Shown in pieces: positions 9,930 to 22,960 of a stretch of DNA of 64,000 nucleotides. How positions within the stretch are numbered: position 1 is the first letter of the stretch; every line of letters begins with the position of its first letter. This DNA is from Strongylocentrotus droebachiensis (lineage: Eukaryota; Echinodermata; Echinoidea; Camarodonta; Strongylocentrotidae): positions 1 to 64,000 of the forward strand of contig JAVYIG010005311.1 in NCBI GenBank assembly GCA_035222895.1, written 5' to 3'. The notes below the pieces were generated by a model. The model was not told the origin of the DNA, did no database searches, and worked only from the letters and a program-made list of their open reading frames with translations. The position numbers were made by a program, and so were the translations under genes.

Positions 9930-12130
9930 TATCAGTGTTGACATTTCCCCTTCGAATGTGCCATTGTAGGTATTATGATACCAGAGTACGCAATCCAAAA
10001 ACAACAAATCCTGCTACCTGGTTTAAACAAATTAAAATTTGAATTTGAAATTCCAAATACTGATACTAGCAATCCTTCAAACTTTAAGGTTATTGCTGAT
10101 CGCATAAATGATAATTTTTCTTTTGTATAGTAGCTGATCTTCCATGTTGGATAGATGTAAATTGTCTGCATTTTTACCGTCGCATTGTACATGTCCAATC
10201 ATCCAGCCTTTTGAAGTAAACAAGCAATTGCAGTCTCTTAATCAACGTAAAGCTGGGATTTATGGAGACCTACCTGTAAGAATAATACGAGAATTTGCAT
10301 ACGAATTGTGTATCCGATTGACTGACATTATAAATGTTTCGTTGCAGAGCTCTATTGTTCCCCTACTATGGAAACAAGCTGAAATAGTACCCATTCCTAA
10401 GTCACAACCACCCACATTGCAAAATCTACGCCCTATTTCACTTACTTCTTACTTTGCAAAACTTGCTGAATCTTTCATATGTAAATGGTTACTTGAAGAT
10501 ATTACCAGGCATATTGGTCCCAATCAGTATGGAAATCGGCCTGGCTTAAGCACTAACCACTTTTGATACAACTTCTTCACGTAATATATGCCAACGCGGA
10601 TAAACCCAAATCTTTATCTATTATCATACTAACCAATTTTTCTAAGGCGTTTGATCGCATCGACCATAATATAGTAATCAACAAATTGATTCACCTGCAA
10701 GTGAGGCCATGTGTAATATCATAGATACTGAGTCTCCTCGGGTTGCGTCAACAAAAAGTAAAATATCTTGGTCAGTTATCTAATATGAAAACAATCAATG
10801 CTGGTGTTCCGCAAGGTACCAAACTTGATCCGATTATATTTATTGTAATGTTCAATGGTGCCTGTCATGATGTTAACTTACCAATTTATAAATATGTTGA
10901 CGACTTAACGATTGTAGAAAGCCGAAAAGTAACATCTCAGTCTAAACTACAAAATGCAATCACTGATGAATACCAATGGTCAGCTAGAATAATATGACAT
11001 TGAATCCGTCCAAGTGTTTCTCTATGGTCAAAGAAATTGTGAAAAATTGTGTAAAACAAACTTCAATTTTTATTGGCGACAAAGAATTAATTCATGTTCA
11101 TCAAGCCAAAGTCCTCGGAATAATTTTACAATCAAACCTAAAGTGGGATAGTCATGTTTCCGATCTCACAAAAAGGTGTTATAGGAAGTATGGATTGCCT
11201 CTAGATGACCTTTTACTAATATATATAGGATACATTCGTTCGATTTTAGATTATGGTGTACCGGTTTTCAATGGTAATTTAACAAAAACTCATGTATATA
11301 CTTAAGAACTTATTCAGAAAAGAGCTTGCAAAATCATTATTAGGACGCCAGTATGTAAAATATGAAGCAGCCTTGGAAACGTGCAATCGACGTTCACTAG
11401 AAGCAGGGATAAAACACCTCCCTGCTAGAAGCAAGACGTGAGCAGTTATGTATAGACTTTGTCAATGCTCTTCTTGCCATACACCCACAATTTAAAGAAT
11501 GTTTACCTCTTAGACAACAAAACACTTATCATCTAAGATCTCAATCAAAGATTAAACAATACCAATGTAAAACAAAAAGCTTCCAGTGCAGCTATCTTCC
11601 TTATTTTAAAAATCTTCTTAATAAAATGTAATACCAATATAAATCGTATTTTTAGAATTTCACAGTCCATGATTGAACTATGTGAATGAATTTTGATAGT
11701 TACGCTGAATGTTTCTTGCCATCTCCCCTCATCTGTAATGATAAGGTACCCTTTGTCTGTCTCTTCCCCTCTTCATCTCTCTCTCTCTCTCTTTCCGTCT
11801 CTCTCTCTCTCTCTTTTTCGCCCCCCCCCTTTTCTCTCTCTCCTTTTCTCTCTTTCTTTCTATTTCCTTTCTTTCTCCCTTTTTGTCATCACTCCAACTC
11901 TCCCTTTTCTACACCTCTCCCTTTCTCTTTCTTTTTTAACAAAAAATTAAATTTGATCAATGTTTTTTTTTATGAAATGTCTACATTTGTTATCTTTATT
12001 TATGTCATATTTTGTGTTATTTCAATTTGAATTGCAATTGTATTGTATCTTTGTGAAATGGATCGCAATTTAGCCATTGGCTGCGATGATCTTTTTAATA
12101 AAAACCATTTCTATCATCTATGTATCTATA
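9930..12130 (+). mobile_element. Decayed LINE reverse transcriptase with YVDD box
   Basis: Several frames on the plus strand join into one RT: KAGIYGDLPVRIIREFAYEL, LWKQAEIVPIPKSQPPTLQN, LRPISLTSYFAKLAESF, then (frameshift) FSKAFDRIDHNIV, then AGVPQGTKLDPIIFIVMFN, YKYVDDLTIVES (catalytic YVDD), TLNPSKCFSM, KVLGIILQSNLKWDSHV, YIRSILDYGVPVFN. A C-terminal remnant ...FVNALLAIHPQFKECLPL... ends at about 11632. The probable 3' end is near 12130. Multiple stops and frameshifts make it a pseudogene. The GVPQGTKLGP plus YVDD type differs from the YADD LINE at 6.0-6.7 kb, so a second lineage is present. Confidence 0.87.
11770..11935. repeat. TC-rich low-complexity tract
   Basis: (TC)n and TTTC runs, plus one poly-C block, inside the 3' part of the LINE. 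Confidence 0.85.
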
Positions 12131-12246
12131 ATAGACGATGATTAATTCTAGGCCATTCTGTATCATATTTACCTAGTATGGATCGTTTAAGCTCTTTTTT
12201 ATGTGAACAGAACACATCTATTTGGCAAGATTCTTTTGTTTGTATA

Positions 12247-12501
12247 TACAGTGCGTCCCAGGAAAATGTGATTTTCTTTTTGACATTCAGATACCGTCCG
12301 CCAAATGAATTTTTGGAACCCTTTCTTCAAATTGATTTGAGTCGCTCATGCGTGAAATATGCATCATATGATATGCATCAAATGAAAAAGGAGGATCTAA
12401 GCTTTACAAATAATTATGTGTCATTTATTAATTATAATTGTAATTAGGTTATGATAAAACATCGATTATTATCGGTTTCGTTTTTTCTGGGACGCACTGC
12501 A
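12247..12501. mobile_element. mariner-like MITE, 255 bp
   Basis: Terminal inverted repeats are TACAGTGCGTCCCAG (left) and CTGGGACGCACTGCA (right), 14/15 matching. TA sits directly outside both ends (12245-12246 and 12502-12503), as expected for Tc1/mariner. Too short for a transposase, and the frame crossing it has no coding support. Confidence 0.75.
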
Positions 12502-13024
12502 TATTAGATGACTGTACTTTCAGGACCAATGAGGGTCTCGAACAATATTAGTATTCTCGGTCAATATAAAATGTGTCTTTAACATGGCTTTGGCAGAAAA
12601 ATTAAAAATAAACAAATTTGTGAGTTGATGTCGGATGGACGGCAATTACTACCTGTGCGGTCATTACAGTGACTTTCTAAACACGTTACTTATTTTTGTT
12701 AATACGCCCTGTATATGATATTTACATTGATGACAACATTTAGAGCTAATCTAATTTTTAACGTTTCTTATGTAAACAGATATTATCAGCCATTGATTAA
12801 TGCAGTTCAGGCTGCACGTACCAGGGATCAAAATGGGTTTTCCCTCCATTTTACCTTTGCTGGATCAAGATGAGGTCAATGTATATTTGGCAGATATTAA
12901 TTCGTTATAATGCTCGAGCGCTGTAATGGCAGCCGTGCTATTGTCGGTGTATTAATAGAGCGTTAGTAATGGCAAATTTGCCAGACATGAGCGCTATACA
13001 AGATTGTTATTATAAAGTTCCCTC

Positions 13025-13075
13025 CAGCAATTAAAAATGCCTTCTTCAGCAATTAAAAATGCCTTCTTCAGCATG
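13025..13075. repeat. Two tandem 24-bp repeats
   Basis: A 24-base unit, CAGCAATTAAAAATGCCTTC plus four bases, occurs twice in a row. Confidence 0.85.
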
Positions 13076-13454
13076 TTTAAATGCCTTCAAAAAGATGAGA
13101 GAATCATCTTCCCTTGAAGACCCCACTTCTCTTGTATCAGGAAAAATACCCCCTGGACAATCATCCCCGAAAAGTTACCGCCTAGGACAATAACCCCTGC
13201 GGACAATCACCTCGTGGATGACCCCACCCCCCCCCCCCCCCCCCAGATTTCCCCTTTGTTCATCAAGGGGAAGTCCAGCATGATAATAAGTTGGTATTAA
13301 TAAGAGCAGATTTTTTTTTTTTTTTAATTTTTAATATTTTCTTTTGATTAGTTTTGTGTGTGGGTAATTTTCCGGGGGAAATTTATAATAAAAAATAATT
13401 AATTTAACAAAACATATTATTTCACATGATTGGGAATAAGAGCTTCCATTTCAT

Positions 13455-13660
13455 TTTTTGAGAGGGGTGCGTTTCCAAAACTCGTCTTTAACTTTAAACA
13501 GAAACGCTTTTACCTGATTTTTAAAGGAATCAGAGGTTATACACTCGTTGATGTCTTCAAAAAGGCTATTTTATAAGGACAGACACGCGTGAGCAAAGGA
13601 TCTTTCCCCCAAGTGTTTGCAACTTTAGGAATCACAAAGGAACAGGAAGTGAATGAGCGT
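13455..13660 (-). mobile_element. LINE ORF2 C-terminal fragment
   Basis: The minus strand reads GERSFAHACLSL, stop, NSLFEDINECITSDSFKNQV, then KAFLFKVKDEFWKR. This has the shape of the LINE end motif (GxRxFxxxxxxLWNSLPxxI...SFKxxLKTxLF). Short and decayed. Confidence 0.6.
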
Positions 13661-13811
13661 AAAGATCTTGCGGGGGTGTAATTTTGGATTTAAAGAAATA
13701 TTGTATTGGGGAGCAGAACTGCGAATGTAGTGAAAAATGAGCAACAAAATATATAGATAGATAATTGTCTGTCATTATTAATGCATTCGTATAAATATTA
13801 TAAATGAAAAG

Positions 13812-14057
13812 CAGGCGCGGATCCACGGGCCGATTTTACCGGCCCGCCCCCCCCCCCCCACCTCAAAAAACGTTTTAAAAAAAGGATAGTAACATAATTT
13901 TTTTTTTAAGCGGGCCCCCTCCCCCCCCCCCCCCCCCGCTTATTCACCGGCCGGCTGAGTCGGCACAACAAAATTCCTCAAAAACTGGACCCCCTCCAAA
14001 AAAAAAATGTGCTCTTACCCCCCCCTCCCCCTCGAAAAATTCCTGTGTACGCGCCTG
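13812..14057. mobile_element. hAT-like MITE of the CAG-ended family, 246 bp
   Basis: Left end CAGGCGCGGATCCACGG, right end CCTGTGTACGCGCCTG. The outer eight bases pair (CAGGCGCG / CGCGCCTG). The inside has poly-C runs and GGCCGGCTGAGTCGG words like those at 26185 and 53080. I found no clear target duplication. Confidence 0.65.
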
Positions 14058-14139
14058 AACAGTAATATATCTACTCTTTATTTATTTTCAACATCAGTCG
14101 TTAAAAAAGAAACAAGCAGAATAGCAAAGACCAATGTTA

Positions 14140-14480
14140 ATGTTGCGAAATCGACTTAAAAAAAATATGGGGATTTTCCTCCCTAAACCACCTCAAATGC
14201 TGTTTGTTCATTATAAAAGGCTCGCGAATTCAATAAATTACGGTTCGTTGAAAATGAACAATCATGTTTTGCCGCTTACACATTTTTTGCAAGTCTATTC
14301 CGCTACGTGCAATAAAAAGTGTAGAAGAAAAAAATATGTACGATATTCTGTTCCATGTGGTCCTGATGACTTGTCATTTTTCTTCCTTAGTCGAATTTTA
14401 CATATTTTTCCCTTATTGATAAGCACGCAACTGATTCTTTCCATAAACTATGGTTGCACGACAGCGCACGCAACATAATA
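14140..14480 (+). repeat. Dispersed repeat family A, copy 2
   Basis: Partner of 9530-9805 (see there for shared words). The match extends over most of this block with several short indels. Confidence 0.7.
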
Positions 14481-15229
14481 AACAATCATCCCGATGTGTA
14501 ATTTTTTTTTTTGTAGTGTCATGTTACTCCAATTTCGTTTCTTTTTTCTTTCTTTTTTTCGAACAAAATCAAATATTCATTAACCAACCAGTTTGTATAT
14601 TGATGCCACCTAAAGGGAAAACAGACAACGTGTCCTTTGTAGACCGATGGCCTTGCTAGCCAGGTTCTACAACACGTATATCCTGCTCGAGGTAGACACA
14701 TTACATGGCCACTATAGACAGGTGGCTTTTGTAGAGAGGTATAAGATAGGTTCAACAAGATCTTGTTCTTTATCTTTGTATTGGGTCACGTGGTTGCTTT
14801 TGTTGTTATTGCAAAAAGTTGTTTACTTCAAAATTCAAAATTATTCAAATATTATTCAAAATGTTTTTAAATTAGCCTAATCTTGCTGAAAATCAAATAC
14901 TAACATTACAACTACTGGACAAAGATATGAGTGTACGGGATTACGCACACAAGTGAAATCTAGTCCAAATATTATTCATATATGTAAAATTAAGGCATTT
15001 CGACAGCAATCCTTTTTATGTGACTTTGCTATACTATATATGATATTCGTTAGATTGTTATCACTACTCATTGATCAAAATTGCACCAACAGCAAAGTGG
15101 ACATCTTTATAGACGTCAAAACCAAATTACTGGTAGGCCTAAATGCAGTGGATAAAATAGAATTTTTTATGACAAGGAAAACACAATATAATTAAAATAT
15201 AGTTTAAGAATTATATGGATACATATTCA

Positions 15230-16025
15230 TAGAGCACAACTATGAGACTAGACAAAGAAACAGTAAGAAGTTAAGTGTGCCTAAAGTAAGGACAACGCAA
15301 GGTAAAATTCCAATTTCATTCAGAGGTACACGCTATTGGAATGATCTACCCCTATCTGTACGGGAGAAAGCTTCAGTGTCTTGCTTTCATAGAACTCTAA
15401 TATCACAAATGTTAATAGAATAGTTGTTTTTAACTTTGAACCAAGATTCTTGCCTTTTTGCAAATATTATGTTATATAATTCTTTATCTTTTATTTAGTG
15501 TAAAATACCAAAGCTTGGTATTTAATCACAAAACATATTTACCCTAGATGTAGAATAGTGTTTACCTTAAGTATATATTCAATAGTTATTCATATTTATT
15601 CATTACATTCTCATTTATTGCTGTGATACTTTTGTGTGTTAGTGGTACCAGACAAGATAAGCATTTAATGTTATTTTATGGTTCCATTTATCCTTTTAAT
15701 GTTAACCATTCACATTGGATTGTTATATTGATGTATTTTTTGTTGTGGATAATAAACAAATGTTAATAGAATAATTGTTTTCATTTCATTATTATCCATT
15801 AAATGCTATTTTATGGTTCCATTTTTCCTTTCAATGTTAACCATTCTCATTTATTGCTGTGATACTTTTGTGTGTTAGTGGTACCAGACAAGATTAGCAT
15901 TAAATGTTATTTTATAGTTTCATTTATCCTTTCAATGTTAAGCATTCACATTGGATTGTTATATTGGTGTACTTTTTGTTTTGGATAATAAACTTAAAAC
16001 TCAAACACAAACTCAAATTCATATA
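15230..16025 (+). mobile_element. LINE 3' end with duplicated 3' UTR
   Basis: The plus strand 15236-15422 reads VPKVRTTQGKIPISFRGTRY followed by WNDLPLSVREKASVSCFHRT and a stop, a CR1/L2-type ORF2 C-terminus. The 3' UTR holds two copies of a ~170-bp block (about 15605-15765 and 15845-16000). Both contain TTTATTGCTGTGATACTTTT, GGTACCAGACAAGAT and CACATTGGATTGTTATATTG. The element ends in AATAAACTTAAAACTC. Confidence 0.8.
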
Positions 16026-19000
16026 AAGGAAATGATCTTCCAATAGAAATGGTGATATCTTATAAACTAAAGATCGTCAGACATGTAAGTTACCTGCTAC
16101 CCCTTCTCCTCGTCCAACCTATCTCTTTCATCTCTAGTTGGTGTAAAAATAAGACAGTTAAGTAATATATGCATTATATAAACAGAACAAAGTGGTTTCA
16201 TTATATGCACCCAGTAGGATTTTTTGAAATGTATTACAAAACTTTGTCATTCTTTCCATTTTTAGGGAAATTGAACTCTTTGTTAAACTTGCATTTTGTA
16301 ACAATCGACTACCTCGATAGTCATATTGGGTCTTTTCGTCTTCGATGTCTTGCAAAAGGACATTTAATTGATGTCATTATTCGATAAATCTCGACCCTTA
16401 AATTGAGAGTCAAATAAAAGTCCTAGTATACCACAACACCTCCACATATTGAACATAAAAGAGATTCAATCATGTCAACATGTTTATCTGGTTTAAAACC
16501 AAATCATGTCACCCACTTCCTTAAATTCTAAATTAGGCCGTGCCCCTCGGATAGAAGTAAGATACACTTGCTACAAAAATATGACTACATAACACAAATT
16601 TTAACCTAGTTCCGATTATCATCGGATCTTTTTTTAAACCAGATTATGAACACTTTTTAAAGGTTTATCCTCCGTTACAATGCAAACACACAACACAGTT
16701 ATGATCAAAGGTAGAATATGAAATAAAAACGTTTAGAATTTTAGTGGAGTTGCCTCCTCGATATGTATTTGTGAATGGGTGTAAACTTAATAGATTAAAA
16801 ATGAATAAATAAATAATCCAGTAATGGTCAATAAATATCGGTGAAGCGTCTCGAAAACAATTACTCGCTTTGCACGATAAGCAATCAATTGAAATATATT
16901 CTGCTGATATTTCGACATACTGATTAATGTAATTCATTGTAATTATTTTTAAATTATGATATATATGGTGTAGGGGGATGTCCTTCGTCATGTTTGAATT
17001 TAAATATTTCATCCAGACCCCCGTTCTTCCTATCACGAGTTGCCTCTTGGCTTCGACCGCCCCTGTATTCCGCACAACTCAACCCGTTAACAGGAGGTTC
17101 CTTCCTCATTACTAAGCACATGGGTGTCAATCCCGGGGTGGAGGATGGGGGGATATATCCCCCCAAAAAAGAATTCAGGTGTGGGATGGCCTGTACAATC
17201 ATCCCCCCCCCCAATAATTCACCATAAAGAAATATTTAAAAATGAAGAGAAAAATTAATGATGAGAGCCCGATGAGAGTAGTTAATGGTTATTACTCGCA
17301 AGATGACCATCAATATACACATTTTGCTATCTCATTTTCATAATACATACATATAAGGTATAAATAGAAAACGAGGTAAATGAGACTATCGTATATGAGA
17401 CAAGAATTAATTGAATTCTCGCTCATTCGGCCTCATCAGGAATTGATGAATTCATTCAATCAACAGCATTATAGTTTTATTTTTTTTCACTCAATATTTC
17501 CTGATATTTCCTAAAACATTTTTCAAAACGCGCTAGGAATTACAGTCGTGTATTTGTTTAATTCTTTTAATTTTGGCATTATTGCCCAAAAAAAATTATC
17601 AACCAATTCCTCAATATAAAGAACTCTTAAAGGTAAAGGAAACCATCTGAGCAAAAATATCACATGACTTTTGGCCAGTTCAATCTGAAGTGATTTTTAA
17701 AGCTATGTCGGGTTGATGATGCATTTTTTTCTTTATAATGCAAGTAAAGTAATAAAATATTGTATCATTGAAGAGTAAGACGGTTTTGTTCAAATGGAAG
17801 CATGTAGGAGACGAAACTTTCAGTTTGTTCCCTGATTCATACTCAGTATCTATTTTGTTTTGATTATTTCATCCTTTTCTTTGTTTATTTATATCTGTAC
17901 ATGTAAAACATTTGAAGAACTATTTTTCCGAAAGGAGCAAAAATAATTGATAGCAAATGGAGATAATGATATACATTTTTCTCTATTTACCTTAAACAAA
18001 ATTATTAACCTAAATTACGAGAAAAATTATGAACATATGCATCTTTTAATAACAATTTTCCATAGACACTTGAACAAAATCGAACAAAATCGAACAAAGA
18101 GTTCTTTCTTAAGTTACACACATGGATCTAGTGCCTCTTGAAAATAAGCTCTTTGTATGTACATAAACAAGCAATACAACAGAATACTCCAGTTCGATAT
18201 TTTGATGAAAGATTATTATGTCACAACTTGTTTTTGTTTTATTGAAAAGCTGATATAGGCCTATGTATTGTATTCAAACGTAACAAGGATAAGATAGTTA
18301 AGGTGTGTTTGAAGGTAAAAATGTAATTAAGTTTGAAGTTTTGTTTATAATACCCTTCCAATAATAATGCACCTTCTATTAAAGACTGGTTATAGGTTTT
18401 GGAGGGGAAAATAGTGCTCTTGTCAGGGCCTGAGGGGAATATTATGCTTATAATCTGGTATAATAAGTTTATCTGGGTGAAGAAGGAGATAATGGAAGTT
18501 TGTTGTTTGGTAGTTGGAACGTAAGTTTTATATTATGTTTTTAAGAAACAGACAGTTTGTATGAGATCAAGAGTGGACATTTCCTGTCATTTTGAGAACC
18601 AAATTTTGCATCAGTGATATTCTGTTTTATTGAATTGAGTTTACCGCAGAGAGGATTCAGTAGGTTTAATTAAAGAAGGAAGGGATTCAAATGAAGAACC
18701 AAAAGCAATATGTTTTTTATTTACTAATGAGAACTATGTTTTTTTAGATCTCCTTACACAGAATATTGGAATGGGTTTTTCACGATGAATGTTGTTTGGA
18801 GATATTCATAAAATGTATGTTTCTATCACCGGGAAACAAAGAATTTTCTGTCTACGGGAACCTTTCCTGATTGCTTATTAATGCATTTTCCCACTTGTAA
18901 CATAATACTTTCACAAGTTGATATCCCTCACCATTGGATTTCTTTTGGTAGTGTCTAAATTTCGTTTAAAAATAGAAATCATCTGGTAGGCCTACACTGC

Positions 19001-19435
19001 AGGCAAGAGTCAGGACTAACATTTAGCATGTTATTAATTTTATTACCACTCTTATATTCACTGCAATGTTATCTTCATTAAGGGTGACTTGAAAAAGTTA
19101 ATAAACTTGGAAGGGAGGGGTGCAACCTGCCACACGCTTCTACCTCTTGGTTGCTTTGATCTATTGCCGACAATATTTTGGCACCTATCATCCCCCAACC
19201 ACGGATACAAATCGACACCCATGACTAAGCCCGTATGTTTCAAGGCGATAGCCCCCCCCCCCCTCCCACACATACACACACGCACACGCACACACACACA
19301 CTGACACAAACGACAAACCCACACGTCATATAGCTCAAGCCTTGTCAAACCTTAATGCTCTCTTGTTGATATTTTTATCGAGGGTAGGTTCATAAAATTA
19401 AAATTCAAAATCAAATTTGAATTTATAACATATAC
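16026..19435. other. AT-rich stretch without supported genes
   Basis: Only short random frames. Around 17100-17220 there is a GC-rich fragment (GGGTGTCAATCCCGGGG...ATCCCCCCCCCC) with transposon-like look. A (CA)n block sits at 19264-19305 after a poly-C run. Nothing else recognised. Confidence 0.5.
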
Positions 19436-19441
19436 ATTGTG

Positions 19442-19690
19442 GAGGTACTGTGGTATAGTGGTTCATTCACTTGACCCTCGATCCAAGGGTTTAGGGTTTG
19501 AATCACAACACGGATCTTTAGTTATGTCAATTGGGAAGACATTGATCCACATTGCCACTCTTCACCCAGGTGAAAATGGAGACCTGGGATATTAATGAAC
19601 GCAGGAGCCGCAAGAAGAGGAGTATTGATACCGATGTGACTATCCTCGGTAAATAAGACCCAATCATAATAAGAATTTGAATATTTAGTT
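19442..19690 (+). mobile_element. tRNA-derived SINE
   Basis: The head resembles a tRNA: box-A-like GTGGTATAGTGGTTCATTC and box-B-like AGGGTTTGAATC about 50 bases later. The body contains CACTCTTCACCCAGGTGAAAATGG, which recurs in the SINE pieces at 41340 and (reverse) 59140. It ends in an A-rich region. Confidence 0.72.
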
Positions 19691-21819
19691 AATTAATAAA
19701 AAAAAAATAACGTAAATAAGGGTGGTCCGCTCTATAGGGCTATTCACTGAGTTCTGGCTGAAAGATGAAATTTTGGGGTATATACCTATGTCAAAAAATT
19801 GCATACTTTTGCTTTGAGGTTTCCCTTTCTATGTGCCACTTTTTCCAGAAAGTTTCCCTTTTTGTGGGTGCCCAACCCCTCCCAGCTTTGAAATACGCTC
19901 TGCAGCTCCCTGACTCTAAGGCTTTGCACTGAAATTACGGCTGAAGGATAATATGCAAAATTCAAGAAAACAAACATGTTTTCATAAAATTAAAGGCATT
20001 ACAGACTATAAGAATCTATCATATTTAAAAATGAAAATAAAAAATGATTAGTATTGATGAACACACACCGTTAAATTCAGCAATAAGATCGAAGGGTATA
20101 TTTAATGATAAACTAGCACTTTACTGTCAAACGAAAGAGAAAAAAGTTTTCTTTCTTACCTGTAAACAGGCTGCTCTGCTTATCAACTTTGAGAATCTCT
20201 GTTTCTAGCAAATGAACTTGAGATCGAAAGAGGAATTATTGACCGAAAATTGCAACCGCTCTCAGTACCAATCAACCGTTATATGTACAAACTTTCAGTG
20301 AGCCAGGTTATTATTATTGCGTTTTACGAATGTTCTGTGCACTGAACCGAGAGTGGGATTTTCCAATCATATTCTCCCAACGTGTTTTGTTGTTGTTGAA
20401 ATACATCTTTATTCAGATAACAAAATTAAAGGTTAACATGGTAATACATAAATATTCATAACAAAGCACTTAATCACATGTTTAAATAAGATCAAATCAA
20501 ATTATATATCTCTATTTACTTGATAGCAGATTGTCAATCAGTAATTGTCTTCTTTCACTTAGTAATATTCAAATCTGTTGTCTTATTTTTATTTTCCTCT
20601 ACTTCTATTCTGTATTTCAACATAGACAACAAATATTTGCTTATTATTCTCGTTACTACATTTTTATTAAATTGATTTCCAACACTCGCTTTGTAGATTG
20701 CAAATAAAGCATAATGAAGTATTAAATCAATTTATGTAACATTTTCCTTTGCGTGATGAAAACCATATACAACACAAATGGGTGAGAATTTAACAAATTT
20801 ACATAAGGAGTCACATAAAAATATTTCAATAACGTTCCAAAATGGGTAAAATTTTTCGCATTAAAAAAAATACACGTATAATAGTACCAGGTTTTTTACA
20901 GTAATAACACAAATTGTTTACTTTAATTTTCCATTTGAGTAAATTAACAGGTGTTGGTAAAATATAATACATAAATTTAAAGTTGAATTGTATCAAAAAA
21001 TTATCAGGAGCATATTTCAATTTAAATAACCATAAAGAATCCCACTTAATAGAAAAATTTGTCTGTAAGGTTTTGTTTCATAAGTCTACCGCCCTAGATG
21101 GCTTTTGGATTAATGTTATGAGTTCCGTATATATTTTTTTCACAGTAATAGAGTGTATTGATAATTCAGAACTATTCAAATTCAAATTAGAGTATATCAT
21201 TGATTTACGTTTGTAATCGTTAAAATCATAAACTTGTTCGCCATATTTTATGATTCGCCTCCATCTCTGTTGTATTGCGGTTCTTATGTTGGCATATTCA
21301 CTCAACCATCTACCATCATAATAGATAAGTTTATCTTTCAATTCTTTGACTGTCAAAAATCTTTTTCCCATCACGATATCCCCTAAAAATATTAAACCCG
21401 ATTTTATCCAATTTGTATACAACAATGCTTTTCCTTTAAATTTGATATCACAATTTAACCAAAATTATTTCTTTTGTAACACTTCCATAGGTGTGTTGTA
21501 TATCTTTTACATAATCTACTTGCTTTAGAGTAAACTATGTTCAAAGTAAATCACAATAGAAATCATGTATTTTTCCTCTATAAGAAGTCACATATTTTGG
21601 TAAACATTTACAATTCATAATGATATCAATCCCTCCCGGTTTTTCAATCCAATACTCAAAAAAAAAATCCATTTCCCCTTCTTTTCTTGGAGTTCTTTAA
21701 AACTTTGGAAGCTAAACAACCATTCATACTCAAAGATTTATTCTTACTGAAGTATATACCCAGAGATTTAACAAAAGTATCACGCCAACTTATATTCTTT
21801 ATTGTCTCTGAAGGAGACG

Positions 21820-22960
21820 TTTTGCCAAACCACAAACAGAGAAAAAGAGGTGTAAATTCACTCCCTATAGGGATTAAATGCTTGTCGCATAAGTGACACC
21901 CCTCAGGGAGTAAATTTACTCCCCAATGTAGGGAGTAAATTTACACCCCGTAAGAAGGTGTACATTTGCACCCCAAGGTTATGATTTTACCCCCTTTATG
22001 GAGTGAAATTTGCACCAAATGGGGATTAATTAACACCTTTCGGTTCCATTTTCATGAAAACTGGGTTCAAATTTACACCCGTGGGGTAGAAGTTTTTTAC
22101 CTGTATGATCTATTCCACACCCTATGGGAAGTAAATCTACACCCTTCTTATGCACAGCATCAACCAATTGATCATCCCTCGAGCAGTCAATTATCCATGT
22201 ATCGTAATTACCTAACAGTCATCTTTTCTCACCCTTATGTCTACGTTTCACTGCTCTAAAGAAATCAGACCTGTTTTGTCATCTTTTCTTCAGTTATTTC
22301 TCTTACTTCAATACCCTCAGGCGAAATGTTTGATCTATTGCCTCACTGTTAACCCCGTACATGGTATTATTTTGATGAAAAGTGCAAGGTTTAACGAAAA
22401 AAGGAATCCGTCGCTTGTAAACAAAATAAGACGCCATTGTATTTTTCAGCTGCATACACCACACCAGGGCATGCTCGGCGTTTTAAGAGGGAACAAATAA
22501 CGTCCATTCTATCATTCCAGAGGTTTTTTAATTTGAAAGTGTGGTTTCTTTGGTTGTTCATTAATCCTTATCCTGTGTATCTACAAACAAAAGAATTTAG
22601 TTATCAGAATGGGAGTCATATCCCTTTTTGAATGTTGTAAAATTCCATCACTTTTATATACACTAAACTCATTTAAATTTGAGAAAAAAAAGCATTGCAA
22701 TTATGTTCATTCTTTATGGGATGTCGTCTGCTTGGGCAGGTTTGGTTCATATTGTGACGGCATTAAAACATCGTTATTTTTCCGGCGAAACTCTAGCATA
22801 TCCCAGATGCTATGGAGGTTGTTTTATTTGTATTTTTATAAATCACCCGATATGTAGTTGACCTAAAACTTGCATGATGGCCATATGTTAGCTTACCAGT
22901 TTCTGGTAAGCTAACGCTATTTGCCATATTTGTGATTTTCTATGAATCCGCACTTTAAAC
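21820..22960. other. Foreign ~1.1-kb segment in place of the L1 RT core
   Basis: Not L1-like on either strand. 21845-22150 is filled with short imperfect palindromes of the GGGAGTAAATTTACTCCC type (perfect at 21906-21923) facing alternately, at roughly 20-50-bp spacing. A perfect 13-bp-arm hairpin lies at 22887-22915 near the other end. Probably an unclassified non-autonomous element. Confidence 0.5.
22887..22915. repeat. Perfect 13-bp-arm hairpin
   Basis: GTTAGCTTACCAG, loop TTT, then CTGGTAAGCTAAC. It sits 60 bases from the broken L1 frame. Confidence 0.9.

Noticed and set aside
22237..22861. Overlapping 60-87-residue frames in the L1 gap
   Set aside because: Short, overlapping in several frames, without motif. 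Their presence fits chance in AT-rich DNA.
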